Shown here in pieces: positions 10,916-22,934 of a DNA stretch of 64,000 nt. Position numbers and translations under genes: made by a program. The stretch lies in contig CM060967.1 in the NCBI GenBank assembly GCA_030765045.1, positions 147,699,751 through 147,763,750 of the forward strand, given 5' to 3'. Positions within the stretch are counted from its first letter, which is position 1, and each line of letters opens with the position of its first letter. The DNA comes from Tenodera sinensis. Taxonomy: Eukaryota; Arthropoda; Insecta; Mantodea; Mantidae. The notes below the pieces were generated by a model that was not told the DNA's origin, searched no databases, and was given only the letters and a program-made list of their open reading frames with translations.

Positions 10916-12254
10916 TGCCGCTACCTCCGCCGCCACCACCACCGCCACCACCGCCACCACCACCGCCACCACTATCACCACCGCCACCACTACCACCACC
11001 ACCACCATCACCATCACCACCACCACCGCCACCGCCACCACCACCACCGCCACCACCACCGCCACCACCACCGCCACCACCACCACTATCACCACCGCCA
11101 CCACTACCACCACCACCATCACCACCACCGCCACCACCACCACTACCACCACCGCCACCACCACCACCACCACCGCCACCGCCACCACCACCACCATCAC
11201 CACCACCACCGCCACCACTACCACTACCACCACCGCCACCACCACCACCACCACCGCCACCGCCACCACCACCACCGCCACCACTACCACCACCGCCATC
11301 GCCACCACCACCACCGCCACCACCACCACTATCACCACCGCCACCGCCACCACCACCACCATCACCACCACCGCCGCCACCACCACTACCACCACCGCCA
11401 CCACCACCACCACCACCGCCACCGCCACCACCACCACCGCCACCACTACCACCACCGCCATCGCCACCACCACCACCGCCACCACCACCCTACCGCCACC
11501 GTCACCACCACCGCCACCACCACCGCCACCACCACCCTACCGCCACCGTCACCACCACCGCCACCACTACCACCACCACCACCGCCACCACCACCACCGC
11601 CACCGCCACCACCACCACCGCCACCACCCTACCGCCACCGTCACCACCACCGCCACCACCACCGTCACCGCCGCCACCACCACCGCCACCACTACCACCA
11701 CCACTACCACCACCACCGCTACCACCACCGCCACCACTACCACCACCACCACCGCCACCACCACCGTCACCACCACCGTCACCACCACCACCATTGCCAC
11801 CACTACCACCACCTCCATCGCCACCACCACCACCGCCACCGCCGCCACCACCACCGTCAACACCACCGTCACCACTACCACCACCGTCACCGCCGCCACC
11901 ACCATCACCACCACCACCGTCACCACCACCGCCACCACTGCCACCACCGCCACCACTACCACCACCACTACTACCACCACCACCATCGCCACCACCACCA
12001 CTACCACCACCACCATCGCCGCCACCACCACCACCGCCACCACTACCACCACCACCACCGCCACCACTACCACCACCACCATCGGCACCACCACCGCCAC
12101 CACTACCACCACCATCGCCACCACCACCACCGCCACCACCACCGCCACCACCACCGCCACCACCACCACCGCCACCGCCAACGCCACCGCTGCCACCACC
12201 ACCACTACCACCACCACCGCCACCGCCACCACCACCGCCGCCACCACCACCAGC
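10916..12254. repeat. CCACCG/CCACCA compound microsatellite, 1.3 kb
   Basis: Almost all triplets are CCA, CCG or single-base variants (CTA, TCA, GTC). Longer units recur: 'ctatcaccaccgccacc' near 10972, 11089 and 11330, and 'ccctaccgccaccgtcacc' near 11488, 11535 and 11627. It reads as about 440 codons of mainly proline on plus and a valine/alanine run on minus. These long frames come from the repeat and lack any flanking domain, so I do not call a gene. The strand is strongly C-rich, and the complement carries many GG pairs. Confidence 0.97.
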
Positions 12255-12507
12255 AGCCCGCCTCGGTGGTATGGTGGTAGCGTGCCTGTCTCACATTCAA
12301 GAGGTTTAGAGTTTGAATCTCGGTTTGGGCGAGGTTTTTCTCGAGGTTTTGTCTTATCCTGAGAAGACGAATGTCGGTAACTTTCAGTTCGAACGACCTC
12401 GGTCTCATTTGAGAACATTTTCACTAATTTAATTAATTAATCATTCGACTTGACCTTACGTTGGAGGACGTTAATATGAAAACAGAAAAAAGAAAGAAGG
12501 AAAGAAA
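12254..12507 (+). mobile_element. tRNA-derived SINE, group B, inside a CCG-type array
   Basis: The head has 'cctcggtggtatggtggtag' (A-box region) and 'agagtttgaatctcgg' (B box, about 12308-12323). The body includes 'agacgaatgtcggtaacttt', shared with 52440-52505. It ends in 'ggaggacgttaat' followed by an A/G-rich tail (about 12477-12507). CCA/CCG triplets lie on both sides, so it probably inserted into the array. Confidence 0.7.
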
Positions 12508-12571
12508 GCCGCCGCCACTACCGCCGCCGCCACCGCCACCGCCACCGCCGCTGCCACTGCTATTGCCACCG
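12508..12571. repeat. CCG/CCA microsatellite, distal piece
   Basis: About 64 bp of CCG, CCA and CTG triplets directly after the SINE tail. It is most simply the far end of the array at 10916-12254. Confidence 0.9.
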
Positions 12572-12574
12572 TAT

Positions 12575-12712
12575 TATTCATTACATAATTTTCATAATAT
12601 TATCTTAATGATATTAATACATTGATATTACTTTCAGTAATATGATATATATTAATGTTAATTATAATTACATTAATATTGATATTATGTTAAGTACATA
12701 ATACTATTGACT
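12575..12712. repeat. AT-rich block with near-palindrome
   Basis: Nearly pure A/T. A near-perfect inverted repeat of about 32 bp lies at 12649-12680, with arms reading 'atattaatg' and 'cattaatatt'. Confidence 0.6.
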
Positions 12713-12714
12713 AC

Positions 12715-12965
12715 CCCCGCACCGCTTTTGGCGCGGTGTACCCGGCTTCAATCCTCGGTGAACTCAGCCTCGTTACATCCTTGAGGGATCAATTGATCAG
12801 CTATTTGTTTGAGAAGTAGCGGCCCCTGGCTGAGAAGACTGCTGGGTGGGGCTGGAGCGCTGACCATGTCCCAGCTCTAGTAGTGCACCCTACTCATGAC
12901 GCCTGCGGTGGACAGAGGTGGGGGACCCAGCGATCGGGGGTCCCTACAAACGTACTCCTATATCC
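12715..12965 (+). mobile_element. SINE group C, body copy
   Basis: Aligns with the minus-strand copies at 22400-22752 and 37470-37670. Shared words include 'actcagcctcgttac', 'ggagcgctgac', 'agtgcacccta' and 'gacagaggtggggg'. The first half of the tRNA-like head is missing; a B-box-like 'ggcttcaatcctcgg' remains at about 12747. Confidence 0.6.
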
Positions 12966-15095
12966 AGTTAATGGAGATAACTATCTGCAGAGATTGTCTT
13001 ATTGCTAATTTTCCTATATTTTCTACGTCGCACAGTCCTCTGACTGTAAGGTGTGCTAGGAGCCTTTGTTTGTAATGTTTGTTAAATATTTTGAGTTAGT
13101 TGAATAAGCTAGTTAAAACTGCAGTGTAGCTTAAATATAATAATTTCATTAATTTCCTTAGTAGTGTAACTTGTAATTTTAGTGTACCTTTCACGGAGGT
13201 TTAAGCACTATCATTTGCAATTTGATGAAACAAATATACTCGTACTTTTAAAGGACCATAAAGTACTTAAATAATCATCACTGGAATTGAATAATACCTA
13301 TTAATTACCTTTCACTGAAGGCTTTATGGTTAAATAATGAGTTTGCAGGTACAAACTTTGGCAAATGGATGTTGTCGTAATCCTGCTAATTTAGGCTCGA
13401 CTAGGGGCATTAAACTCAGAGGTAAAGCTACTTTTCGTAAACAATGCCTGTTGCGGGGCAAGGGTATCCCTATTATGGGAACCAGGATCTGACATTTCAA
13501 CAACAGGTTCGATGTGGGTAGTGCAAGTGGTATGTGGCATTCAATCGAGCGAGCTATGCGAGTAGTACCGAAGTTTCGCGCAGCTCTCATTGGCGAGCTT
13601 TCGTTGCGTTATAAGTAACAATTTGCAGGAGCAGAAGTGGTCCGAGTTAACCCAAGCGGAAGGTGAATCCAGCATTCCAACGTTACAGAGCTGGTCACCT
13701 TGGTTTACCTGAATAGGATGTTTATCGCCACAGCACCTAGCCGCTTACTGTGGTTTTATCTCTGTCATATGGAAGTGAAAAAGAGTTTGTCCAAGCTTTG
13801 TTTGACAATGGGTTTTGGGGACTTCCAGTGCTCCCAGGACGCGGTGTACCACTTTTGCGGTTGCCTGTTCATGTGGGGACTACGCCTTGGTCTACCGCTT
13901 CCGAAGCTACCAATGCCAACAGGCTCGCCGACTGAAAGGGGGACAGGAATGAGGTCAGCGGGTTAAGTGTTTAAATTATGGGTGAAACATTGCTTTCTGA
14001 TCATCCTTCTAGCAGCGATCAGGCCCGATGATGCTTAACTTGGAGAAAAAAGTTACATGGGAGTGAAGAAGGGTAAATTGCCGCAGTCCTCCCCTTTGTA
14101 CACCCACAAATAGAAAGCAACTAAGGGGATAAAAGCAACCTTCCTTTAGCTGTGCTCACTGGACAATGTGAGAAACCTGGCTGTTGATACACATCCAAGT
14201 TACAGCCTCCCCTTGGCAAACTGATTTGAACTGGCGTGCAAAATGATAGTTTTAATAATTTGTTCATGTATCTTATTTAGAATATAATAAGGTTTGCTGT
14301 AAACTGTTCGTTCTCTTGAATTAAAACAACAATTAAGCATATGCTAAAATGCCTAAGTTAAAATGGTTTAATTTTGTTCCAGAAGATTTTATTTCTGGTT
14401 GGGTATACCTAATGATATAACTGAATTAGGTTGGCCAACCAACTGAATTTTACAGTTCATAAGTCTATGCACGTATTTTCAGATTTTCGATTAGAGGGTT
14501 CTAAAAAATATATATAAATAAGTCTTAATATTCCTCAAAATTTTGCAGCTATTTGAGCATGAGTAGTTCTTAGCGTTTAAAGAAGTAATATAAAAGAAAC
14601 TTATTTTCAACCTTCGTTATTTTCCGTTCTTTTTGTGTGTAGGAATAATCACTTTTTGTTATTAAAATTTACAGACAAATAATATGCCAAACGGACACTA
14701 TGCCTCAAACGGTTCTTTACATTGTAACTGTCCCCGTTATTTTCTTAAGGAAAATTGAATTTTATACGATTTCAAATGATAAGGTTTAAAAAGGTTACAT
14801 CAGAAAAACAATTCATGCCAAAGGACTATTTTCCTTGCGTTAAGATATTCGTTGTTGTTAATTTGAAATGTTCAGTGTTTTAAGCAGCCTTACAGTGATA
14901 AATGCCATTTTTTACTTTATCTTGGATTGTGCAAAGGATATGTTATGCCAGAGCCGACATATAAGATATTTCAGAAGTAAGTTGAAACATCATACTTCTA
15001 TTAATATTATACTATTTGAGATAGAAATAAAAAACATCACATTGCTGGGCAAAAATTGGGCTTCACAAGACTTTGTGATATCCGTCACTCTTCTG
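12966..15095. other. Mostly unassigned; contains a two-copy repeat
   Basis: No gene recognised. Positions 13717-13799 match 35616-35700 (see separate entries). Frames of 60-88 codons around 13330-13966 overlap on both strands and look like nothing known. The remainder is AT-rich. Confidence 0.35.
13717..13799 (+). repeat. Two-copy dispersed repeat, copy 1
   Basis: Shares the word 'cacagcacctagccgctta' and flanking similarity with 35616-35700, about 80 bp. Type unknown; it may be the end of a decayed element. Confidence 0.6.
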
Positions 15096-15099
15096 CTGA

Positions 15100-15345
15100 A
15101 AGAGTAGTATTCTGTCGGCGACATTAGGTACAATATTTTGAGGACACTGTTTTGGAATATTCACAATTTCTTGTGAGATTACATCTTTCAGTCAAGTGGG
15201 GTGTTGCGCTGTCACAAAAAGTCGCGTTTTAAGGTAACCCCACACTCAAAAGTGAGCTGCATTAAAATCTGGAGATCATGGAGGCCAGATTTTTGGGAAG
15301 TACACTATCAGTATGACACATATCATATTTAACAATTCTGGGTCA
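15100..15345 (-). mobile_element. Tc1/mariner-like transposase remnant
   Basis: On the minus strand the frame reads WPP, stop, SPDFNAAHF, stop, VWGYLKTRLFVT. This matches the block 'WPPRSPDLTPLDFFLWGYLK' of insect mariner-like transposases, with two stops. The Asp expected in the LDFF position is His. Downstream, LKDVISQEI matches the following helix. Only this block survives. Confidence 0.65.
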
Positions 15346-15349
15346 ATAA

Positions 15350-16555
15350 TCACGCTTTAATTCAATAAGATGTTCATGATTTATAAGTTTATTGCAGAAT
15401 CATTGTCCTATATTTTTAAATGGAGCAATGCAGACCGTTACAGTAAATGGGGAACGCTACTGCAGGATCTTAAAAAACTTTGTCCCTTTCATGAGAAATC
15501 ACGATGTAGAAAACAATCTTCATGTAAGATGACACTCAACTCTACACCTACACCCCTGAAAAAAAGATATAATGATGATTAATAATAATTACGTATATGT
15601 TTGCGATCGTGTCATCGTTTCAAGTTTCGGAAACCACAACCACTTCACTATGAATAATTGCATATAATGCACCAGATTTTCAAAATATTATTTTGCGAGT
15701 CCTTCTCAGACTGGGTTGTTAAATTTCATACAGCCACACTATTAATGTTAAACACAACGCTGGGACCGTGTGTTAGAAGGAATAAAAGTTTTCCTTACAT
15801 TGTCAAGCGTCACACAGCAGAAAGTAAAGCTACTTAGGTTTACTGATTTATGGAAACCGAGGAAAATAAAATGTTTAAGGGTTGCAGTATAGCCTGTGTT
15901 TTTCCCTATTGATAAGGCTGATTTCTTTCAACAGAACATTGATTGAGGATTTCGGAACTTCAGTTACAGATTTTATATCTGCGTTAGCAGTTAGTGCACC
16001 AAGAACGTTTTAAAAAAACGTTATATGTGTGTCTTGCGGAAGAATTTACTTTCTATAAAATGTAATTGGATAACCTTTTATGTATCACATTCCAAACTTT
16101 GCGTTTGCCTTACATTTCGTGGTATTTTTGGTACCTAATAACAGTTACTGATACATGGTAGTAACACAAAAATTTAAAATTGGTAAGCCAATACGATATT
16201 AGTGTCTCTATTTATCTTTTTCTTTTAACTGGTGATTTACATAACCTTAAGCTTGAATATATAATATGTAATCCAATTCCTTCCCTTATTACTTTATGGA
16301 TTTATTTTGTATTTATTCTGTTGTGTCACAAAAGTTTATGAAATTTGTGTTGCAGAAGTTTGAAATAAATTCCTTCCTACTGTTTATTTTTAATCATTGA
16401 TTAATCTTAAAATACAAGATAAAATACAATATTAAAGCATACAGGTAGAACAACTGAAGGTGTAATAATGAAGTTGGTTTGTTTAGAAAGCAGACATTTT
16501 AAAATGCCCCTTAGTAACGCAAAAATGTACCAAATTAGTATTTTTATAGGAATTA
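15350..16555. other. Unassigned AT-rich sequence
   Basis: No element or gene recognised. A 70-codon frame at 15370-15582 has no recognisable domain. Confidence 0.35.
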
Positions 16556-16559
16556 TACT

Positions 16560-17010
16560 TTTAGAACTAGTGCATGGACAGGAAAAGCAAGAAAGGATGC
16601 AGAGAAAAGTGTAATCAAATCAACAACGACCTTGCTGTTTACGTTAAGTATACACCCAGTTGAGTTAGCTATTACTCGTAGACTGAGAGGAGGAAGCTAT
16701 TGGCTGAGGAAAGCAAATACGGAACAAGTAAAAAACATTACAGGACCGTACTATAAAAGCAATAAAGAAATGAAATGGAAATTAATTGAAGAATGACAAA
16801 ACGAATGCGATATGGAACACGGAAGTAGAACACACAAAACCGTTCCCAATATCGAGGAAATACTATATTTGGAACTTGTTAAAAAAGACATCACACTTTA
16901 TTTAAGAGGAAACGAGCCATAAAAAACTATCAGCATGGGGTTGGAAGAAAAGCATATGCAGAATGGGACACGTGGGACATAACCTTTGCGCCAAAAAGCT
17001 GCTTTTTAAT
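16560..17010 (+). mobile_element. Non-LTR retrotransposon C-terminal remnant
   Basis: In one frame, LTRRLRGGSYWLRKAN is followed in another by WKLIEE, stop, QNECDMEHGSRTHKTVPNIEE (a W..EW...G..T....P.... pattern). Then KNYQHGVGRKAYAEWDTW sits where the terminal zinc-binding Cys residues would be. The order suits the C-terminal region of LOA/R1-type LINEs. Stops and lost Cys residues show it is dead. Assignment to clade is inference. Confidence 0.5.
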
Positions 17011-17014
17011 GTCC

Positions 17015-18750
17015 TAAACACGATAACAGCTTAAGAGAAATATGAACAAAATAAGAAGAAAAAATATGGAACATAACATAAATGGCAAGAAAGAACTCTG
17101 ATTCTGCAAAGAGAAACTTCAAAAACGGACAAATGAAAGAGGTTAGATCTATTTGAAATAGTATTAATTGGAAAAGCTTCTCTTTGGGATATGATTAATG
17201 AAACTAGAAGCATGTTTGAACTAGAGTGATTAAGATGTAATTTAATTTTGCATTTATTCGTTGTACTACAAAAGTTTCTGGAGCTGTAAAACCTTGAAAT
17301 AAATTTGTTTGCAACTACATCGTGACTCAGAATACTAAGTAGTAGGATATAGGTCGATTTTGAATTTGAATACTTGAATGTTTTCATTCTTGAATTCTTA
17401 GGGACCCCGCCCTTGGCAGCATACACAGGAAAACTTATTGTTTCTTGCTTCTTTAATATTTTTAATTAATATTAATTTTTTTATTGAAGTGGGTTAAGTA
17501 TATTTTTTATTGTCATCAGGGTCTGGTCACCCTTTAAGTCCTGCATCCCTTCCTAACAGGGATTAAGTAAGACTCGTGGATCTGAACTCCGCTGACCGAA
17601 GGCCCCTTCCATTTGACTATCCGACAAATGTATATTAGAAGTTAATATCAGTTAACTCTCTAATGCATAGCGTTGCCATTTAAGCCTGTCATCATGCACG
17701 CGCACCATCTTACCGCTTAGTTACGTGGGCCCTCCCCATCCTTTGCTGCAGTCACATTTGTTTGCAGTCGCTGGATAAACTCTTGACGTTCGACTTTGAT
17801 TATGTAACCAGCCCATTTTGTCTCCCCTTTAACAATCATGCCTATTCGAATTACCTCTGTCTGGGATATTTAAACTGGTTCAGGAATTAGAAGAAGCGTG
17901 GAATACGAGAAGGAGCAAATTAATTCAAGCAATGCCTCAGACAATTAGCAGAAATGATTAGTTTACAATTATATAATTTGTATGGATCAATACGCCACAT
18001 TTATCCTAATGGAAATAATTCAGTTAAACTAACAACAACCTCACTCTGTGACATGGAACTTTGACCTACTAAAAATTGTGCCTTCGTTAGGAATCAGTGC
18101 CAGAAGCAAATTTGTAAATTTTATTACACATTGCTGTAGGTATATTTTATGTGAATTCATTACGCCTCTAACAATATGAAGAGCGCTAGAAATTCAGGCT
18201 CCACTCCGTTAATGAATATGCATGTATGACAGTGCGTGATGCGCATCTACTCTTAAATTGCTCTCGAGGCTTTTATTTTTGTGAACGTATTGCACTCATT
18301 AACTCAAAATTTCAGGAGTGGCTTCATTTAAAACCAACGTACAAAGTCAACTGGCGGTGTAACCTTACCAATACGTAATTAAAAGCAATATTAGCAAGAA
18401 CAATAGGCGCCTAGAGAAAATAGCTGGAATCATTTATTTGAGTTCAGTATAATTGTATTGTATGTGCTTATGGGAGATATATTGTATTGCTTAGGTGCCT
18501 AAAGGCTTTATTCTACATAAATTACTAGAGATATTTTATTGAAACCATAATATCATCTGATTACCAGACCCACAATGTCCGTAGTTATTCAACGTGCATG
18601 TTACAGTTATGTGTAAAAACATGACTCTTTTCCCAAAACAGATAAATCAAAATAAAGTAATATAAACTAAAAATTAAGAAACTTGTTATATCTGATGTGT
18701 ATTAACATGGAATGACTGCCAAACCTCACTTGGGGTTATTCACGTTCCAG
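17015..18750. other. Unassigned AT-rich sequence
   Basis: A minus-strand frame of 131 codons (17031-17426) overlaps the LINE remnant boundary and has low-complexity ends; I do not recognise it. Nothing else seen. Confidence 0.35.
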
Positions 18751-18756
18751 GGCAGT

Positions 18757-18852
18757 TCCTATGGTATACCTTGAATTTTCTAGGAATGTTCTCAGAACAC
18801 CTCTTCATTCTAGATGAGTTTTACATAAATAGTGAACAGTAAGATATGAACT
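18757..18852 (+). repeat. R900 fragment, copy 5
   Basis: Matches the middle of R900: 'taccttgaattttctagg', then 'gatgagttttacataa' and 'gtgaacagtaagat'. Cut on the right by a SINE. Confidence 0.6.
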
Positions 18853-18859
18853 AAAGAGG

Positions 18860-18965
18860 TGGAGTCAGGACTGAAAAATTCAATGCCATAACCGGGATTT
18901 GAACCACGAATCTACCGCCTATCAACCACTAAGCTACCATGGCCAACTTGCCAGTGTGGCATTAA
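18860..18965 (-). mobile_element. tRNA-derived SINE head, group D
   Basis: On the minus strand: 'ggtagcttagtggttgat' (A box) and 'gtggttcaaatcccgg' (good B box). The ends do not form a tRNA acceptor stem, and a short body 'atggcattgaattttt' follows, so this is a SINE head and not a tRNA gene. Confidence 0.65.
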
Positions 18966-18969
18966 ATTC

Positions 18970-20420
18970 TCCAAGCACTTTCCCGGGAATCTCGCATCAG
19001 AGATGCGACCCCAAGGGCGACTTATAAAACTAAGTACTTTATGTCCCGGGTTTAAGTAACCTTTAAATGGTAATTATTTATTTATACAAACATATTTCCT
19101 GTTTTATTCTGTGTTCTCAGCTTTCCCTCTTCAAATTATTTCATCCATTTCAACACCGTAGCGTGATTCAGCCATATGACATGTGAATAGCGACTCTATT
19201 GCATCAAATTACATCAGCTGTTGTGCATCTGTGCAGCTAGATTCTCTAACCTGATCATAACATAAGAAAAGCAGAGGAGGTGATATTGAAATTTAGAGAA
19301 AGTGATAATGAAAGGAAGGCTGTCATTGGATGAAACTTGAAATTGTTATGCACACGATTAGATTATTTCAACCAACTCACGTATGAGTGGAATAGTCTGA
19401 GAATTATTAGCATAATGCGCTGAAATTTTTATGACACATCTGTCATTAAATGAGCTTTATTTTAATTAAAAGTGTTTCATGTATCAGGCACCCTTTATAT
19501 TTCAATAAAACTCTAGGCATTAGATTAAAAAATCACAACTTTACTTCTACTGAAGATGTGCTTTGTTTCATCAGACAACTATAAACCTCAGGCACTGAAT
19601 ATGCCTTACAATTAAGTTAATTATCTAAACTAGTACTGTAGATAATGGGTCATATGTTACCATTGGGAATACGGGGCTCATTGGATGACCTTAAAGTCTT
19701 CCTAAAGGAATCCTGGATTCACCTCTTGTAATGTGTAAAACCAGTTTTCATTTATGGGTTTGAGTTGATGCATGTTGAAAATTTGGTAATTAATATCCAT
19801 ACAATTAATATACTTGTTTTATTTTCGCTTTGCGTTTCTTGTGGTTGTGTAATGGTGCAGGGCTACCGAGATCAGTAAATATCTCACCCCGTTCCCACGC
19901 TCGGAGGGTGGGGCATGTTTGTCGCTGATTAGCCATTCTCTGCGCGGCTTGCCTGGCCTGGAAGGAAGGGGCGTTTGAGGGCAAACATACGGGCTACACA
20001 ACAATGTAAATACGTTCAGGGTTCGTGTCTGGAACACATCGATCCATACCAAAACTGCCTGGAATAGGGACGCAACAGTGGTTATTTGTTCAAATGACTC
20101 TTCTGCACTAAACGATGCCAATGCGTTCGATTGTGCTACTACAGCTGTTCTAGATGTAGAAGGTCTATGTTTTAATGTGCTCGCTTGCCTTTTCTCAAAT
20201 CATTCAGGTTTGATTTATTAATTTGTATTCATGGTTGATATGACTCAGTAGTAACCCTGGCATTCAGGAGGATTTAAGATAAGCTCCGTATTCAGACAAA
20301 ATTATCATAGTTTTCTTGTATCGTCACATTGGTAAACAATTTACATGACAATGCAAGAAATAATGTCTCTACTGTTGTACTAGCTAGTCGTACAAAGACT
20401 TACCTATTGCAAAATTCTGT
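18970..20420. other. Unassigned; one GC-richer patch
   Basis: AT-rich apart from 19870-20080, which is clearly GC-richer than its surroundings and holds a 100-codon minus-strand frame (19819-20121) that I do not recognise. Possibly an unknown element or exon. Confidence 0.3.
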
Positions 20421-20424
20421 CAAA

Positions 20425-20844
20425 TAACAAGGAATATCTCCGAAATGGTTTCTTGCACAAAAAATGTTACCAGTTACGGAAAAGTGATCAAGAGTAAACA
20501 TGACAACATGGGCTATAGCCACAAAATTTAAAATGCACCTTTCATGTGCCATAAAAGTATATTTTACGTATGTCATTTTAATCAAAGTGTTAGAGCCACT
20601 TTTGTGGGCAGAAGAATTTTTTTCAAAATCTTCGTGTCGCATCCTTGAACCTGGTATTCAACTTCAGTTTTTGAGTTATGCTGTTCACGGACAGACGAGC
20701 AGGCACAAATAGCTGCCCACACACACGGACCTCTTTCTAAAAATGCGGGAACCTCAAAATATATTTACGCTGAAATCCCGGCATCGAAGTTTTGGGTTAA
20801 ATGCTTTATCTACTTCCCCTACTAGCTATAAGAGAAAGTAAAAA
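20425..20844 (-). repeat. R900 repeat, copy 6
   Basis: A minus-strand copy. It shows 'gttagagccact', 'aatcttcgtgtcgcatcctt', the 'cacacacacggacc' block and the left end 'agagaaagtaaaaag' at 20830-20844. The right end is missing. Confidence 0.8.
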
Positions 20845-21454
20845 GAAACAAAGTATAGCCCCAGAGACATATCTGAATAGATGTAAGTTTATTCCCCACA
20901 GCTGCATTCGAAATTGGTTTAAATATGTAGAAATGGCTAAAATGGTACCTTCTGTGGCCCGCTTTCGGGAAGTCCCGCTCTCAAAACCCGTAGGCCAATA
21001 ATTCGATTGGGATTTCGCGATTTCCTTCAGCCACTAAGGTTAGATTGAATATATAGTACCGCGACACAAATCTGTATATTGAGTTTAAAACCTTGATCAT
21101 CATGAAAAGAGATAGTAATGCGAAAGCGCTGTCATCTATCCACAGACAACGAAAGGAGATAAACTGGCGGTAACCTAATGCTATCTGCACGGTATGTATA
21201 GAAGAAGACTTTATGGTCTCTGTGGACAAAGGTAAAAAATGTCATCTGATCATCACAAACCAAAAGTCTGTTGACATACGAAGAAGCAAGATGATATAGC
21301 ACAGGGATGAAGCATAAATTAAAATAGGCTTTATTTATGGTTGATCTTCAACTGCTTTCAATGTCCATTCTATGTTGAGTGTGAAAGACTACTTCAGGGT
21401 TTTCAACGTGACATAAATATGCAAGGGACAATCGGCTTTACATCTCTTCCGATG

Positions 21455-21545
21455 GAAGTCGGCCGAAGCTAGCCGAATAAATCCATCGCCGGATTTGACC
21501 CCATGACCTCGGGAACCAGAGATGGGACAATAGGCCAAGTGAGAT
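21455..21545 (-). mobile_element. tRNA-derived SINE-like head, group F
   Basis: On the minus strand 'tctggttcccgaggtcatgg' is followed by 'ggtcaaatccggcg' (B-box-like). The layout resembles the head at 28255-28390. Ends are not defined. Confidence 0.4.
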
Positions 21546-21596
21546 ATCCATGAGATATCGACGTGGTCATGTAGATAAAGTACAAGGGATGTAAAA

Positions 21597-21615
21597 TAGA
21601 GAGAGAGAGAGAGAG
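21597..21615. repeat. (GA)n microsatellite
   Basis: About nine pure GA units, continuing as an imperfect purine-rich run to about 21645. Confidence 0.9.
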
Positions 21616-22399
21616 GCAGAGGGAGAAGAAAAGGGGAGAGAGAGAATTCCTATGCTCTGATAGCGTTGCATAAAACATATTATCTTGCCAAGAGCACAAG
21701 ATGAGAATATTAGATAAATGAGTGTGGATAATGGACATAGTAGATAAGCAAGCACTTAAACTAACGGAGAGAAAGTAAAATGTATGAGTTAGTTTTGGTA
21801 AATTGGTAGTAATGTATTTCCATGTCAGCCAACGATGAGTTGTTTTGATCTGCATTTGTAACAGAAGGCTTATGTCACTAAACTCCTTTGGTTAATGCAC
21901 TAGTGCTCACTTGTTAAAGTAATGAATTATCCAAACATTATAGCTGTATTTTGCGAGATAAAGGGAGAGTACAATAATTACGCCCTTCCAAATTGTTGTG
22001 CTTTATTTACCTGATTGTCGTTTGTCTATCTCATGTGAACCGGATAAACATTGCTTTCAACTAAATGAGGTTAGTAATCTAATTTGAATTCCTAACTATT
22101 GTAAAAACATGAAATCCCTGTTTGAAGCAGCGTAGCATCGCTACAAATCGTGCTAAATACATAAACTAACCACCGTCAACATTACCATCGTCTACATCAT
22201 TTGTGGCGGGGGGGTCTAGAGTATTTTCACATCAACAGAAATTTCTACATTGTCATTATGATGTTCTTAGCGATTAGAATTTAGATACGTTATTATACCC
22301 CTAGAGCATTTTTACTTTCTTTTTCCATCTATTGAATATACCACATATTTTTTAAAATAATTTATTTGTTTTCTTGCAAATTGGACACAATATGATGCA

Positions 22400-22752
22400 T
22401 ACACACAGGCTTTTAGAGGTATCACCTGTGGCACAACAGCCCATCCGGGCCAAGGCCTGCCGCCCGACCGCTGCGCCCCCACCTCTGCCCAGCACAGGTG
22501 TCATCAGTGGGGTGCAGTACTGGAAGTGGGACGCGATCAGCGCTCCGGTCCCTCCCGGCCGGTTATGTGGTCTTCTCGCCCAGGGATCACTACTTTTCAA
22601 TCTAGCAACTCTTCAATTGTCTCCTCAGGAAGCTATTGAGGCTGAATGCACCCCGCGCCAACCTCTCAGTGCTGAAAAATCCCATACCAGTATCGGGTTC
22701 ACCACGCCAGAGGCAGGTGCGCTACCACTGTGCTACGGGGGCAGTCTTCTAG
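22400..22752 (-). mobile_element. tRNA-derived SINE, group C, near full length
   Basis: On the minus strand the head begins near 22745 with 'gcccccgtagcacagtggta' (A box). A B-box-like region 'ggtgaacccgatactgg' and the body 'ctcagcctcaatag' follow, then a GC-rich body that matches 12715-12965. It is much more GC-rich than its surroundings. A plus-strand frame of 133 codons across it is incidental. Confidence 0.7.
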
Positions 22753-22934
22753 AGGTAAAAGTGCAGAGATTTTGATAATTGGTACCTTAACATGTGCCCA
22801 ATTTCGTGCGTTAAAGGTTTTTACTCTTCGCCTAACAGTTTTACCGCAAACCAACCTGATGTTTGCACCGCGAAATAATAGTCGTATGGACTATCCGTTT
22901 TGTTTCACTCCTTAATGCGCGACCTACCTCCCTA

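Larger units (their letters stand above)
20850..22399. other. Mostly unassigned; GA repeat and SINE-like head
   Basis: Contains the SINE-like head at 21455-21545 and the GA repeat at 21597-21615 (separate entries). Otherwise AT-rich with nothing recognised. A G-run of 8 lies near 22207. Confidence 0.35.

Noticed and set aside
10816..12309. 497-codon proline-rich open frame
   Set aside because: The frame exists because CCA/CCG triplets contain no stops. There is no domain before or after the array, and the opposite strand is equally open.
17031..17426. 131-codon frame on minus
   Set aside because: Low-complexity ends, no motif, and AT-rich composition; likely chance.
18860..18965. tRNA gene
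   Set aside because: Same reason: internal promoter boxes but no closed cloverleaf.
22374..22775. 133-codon open frame on plus
   Set aside because: Lies entirely across an antisense SINE of group C.
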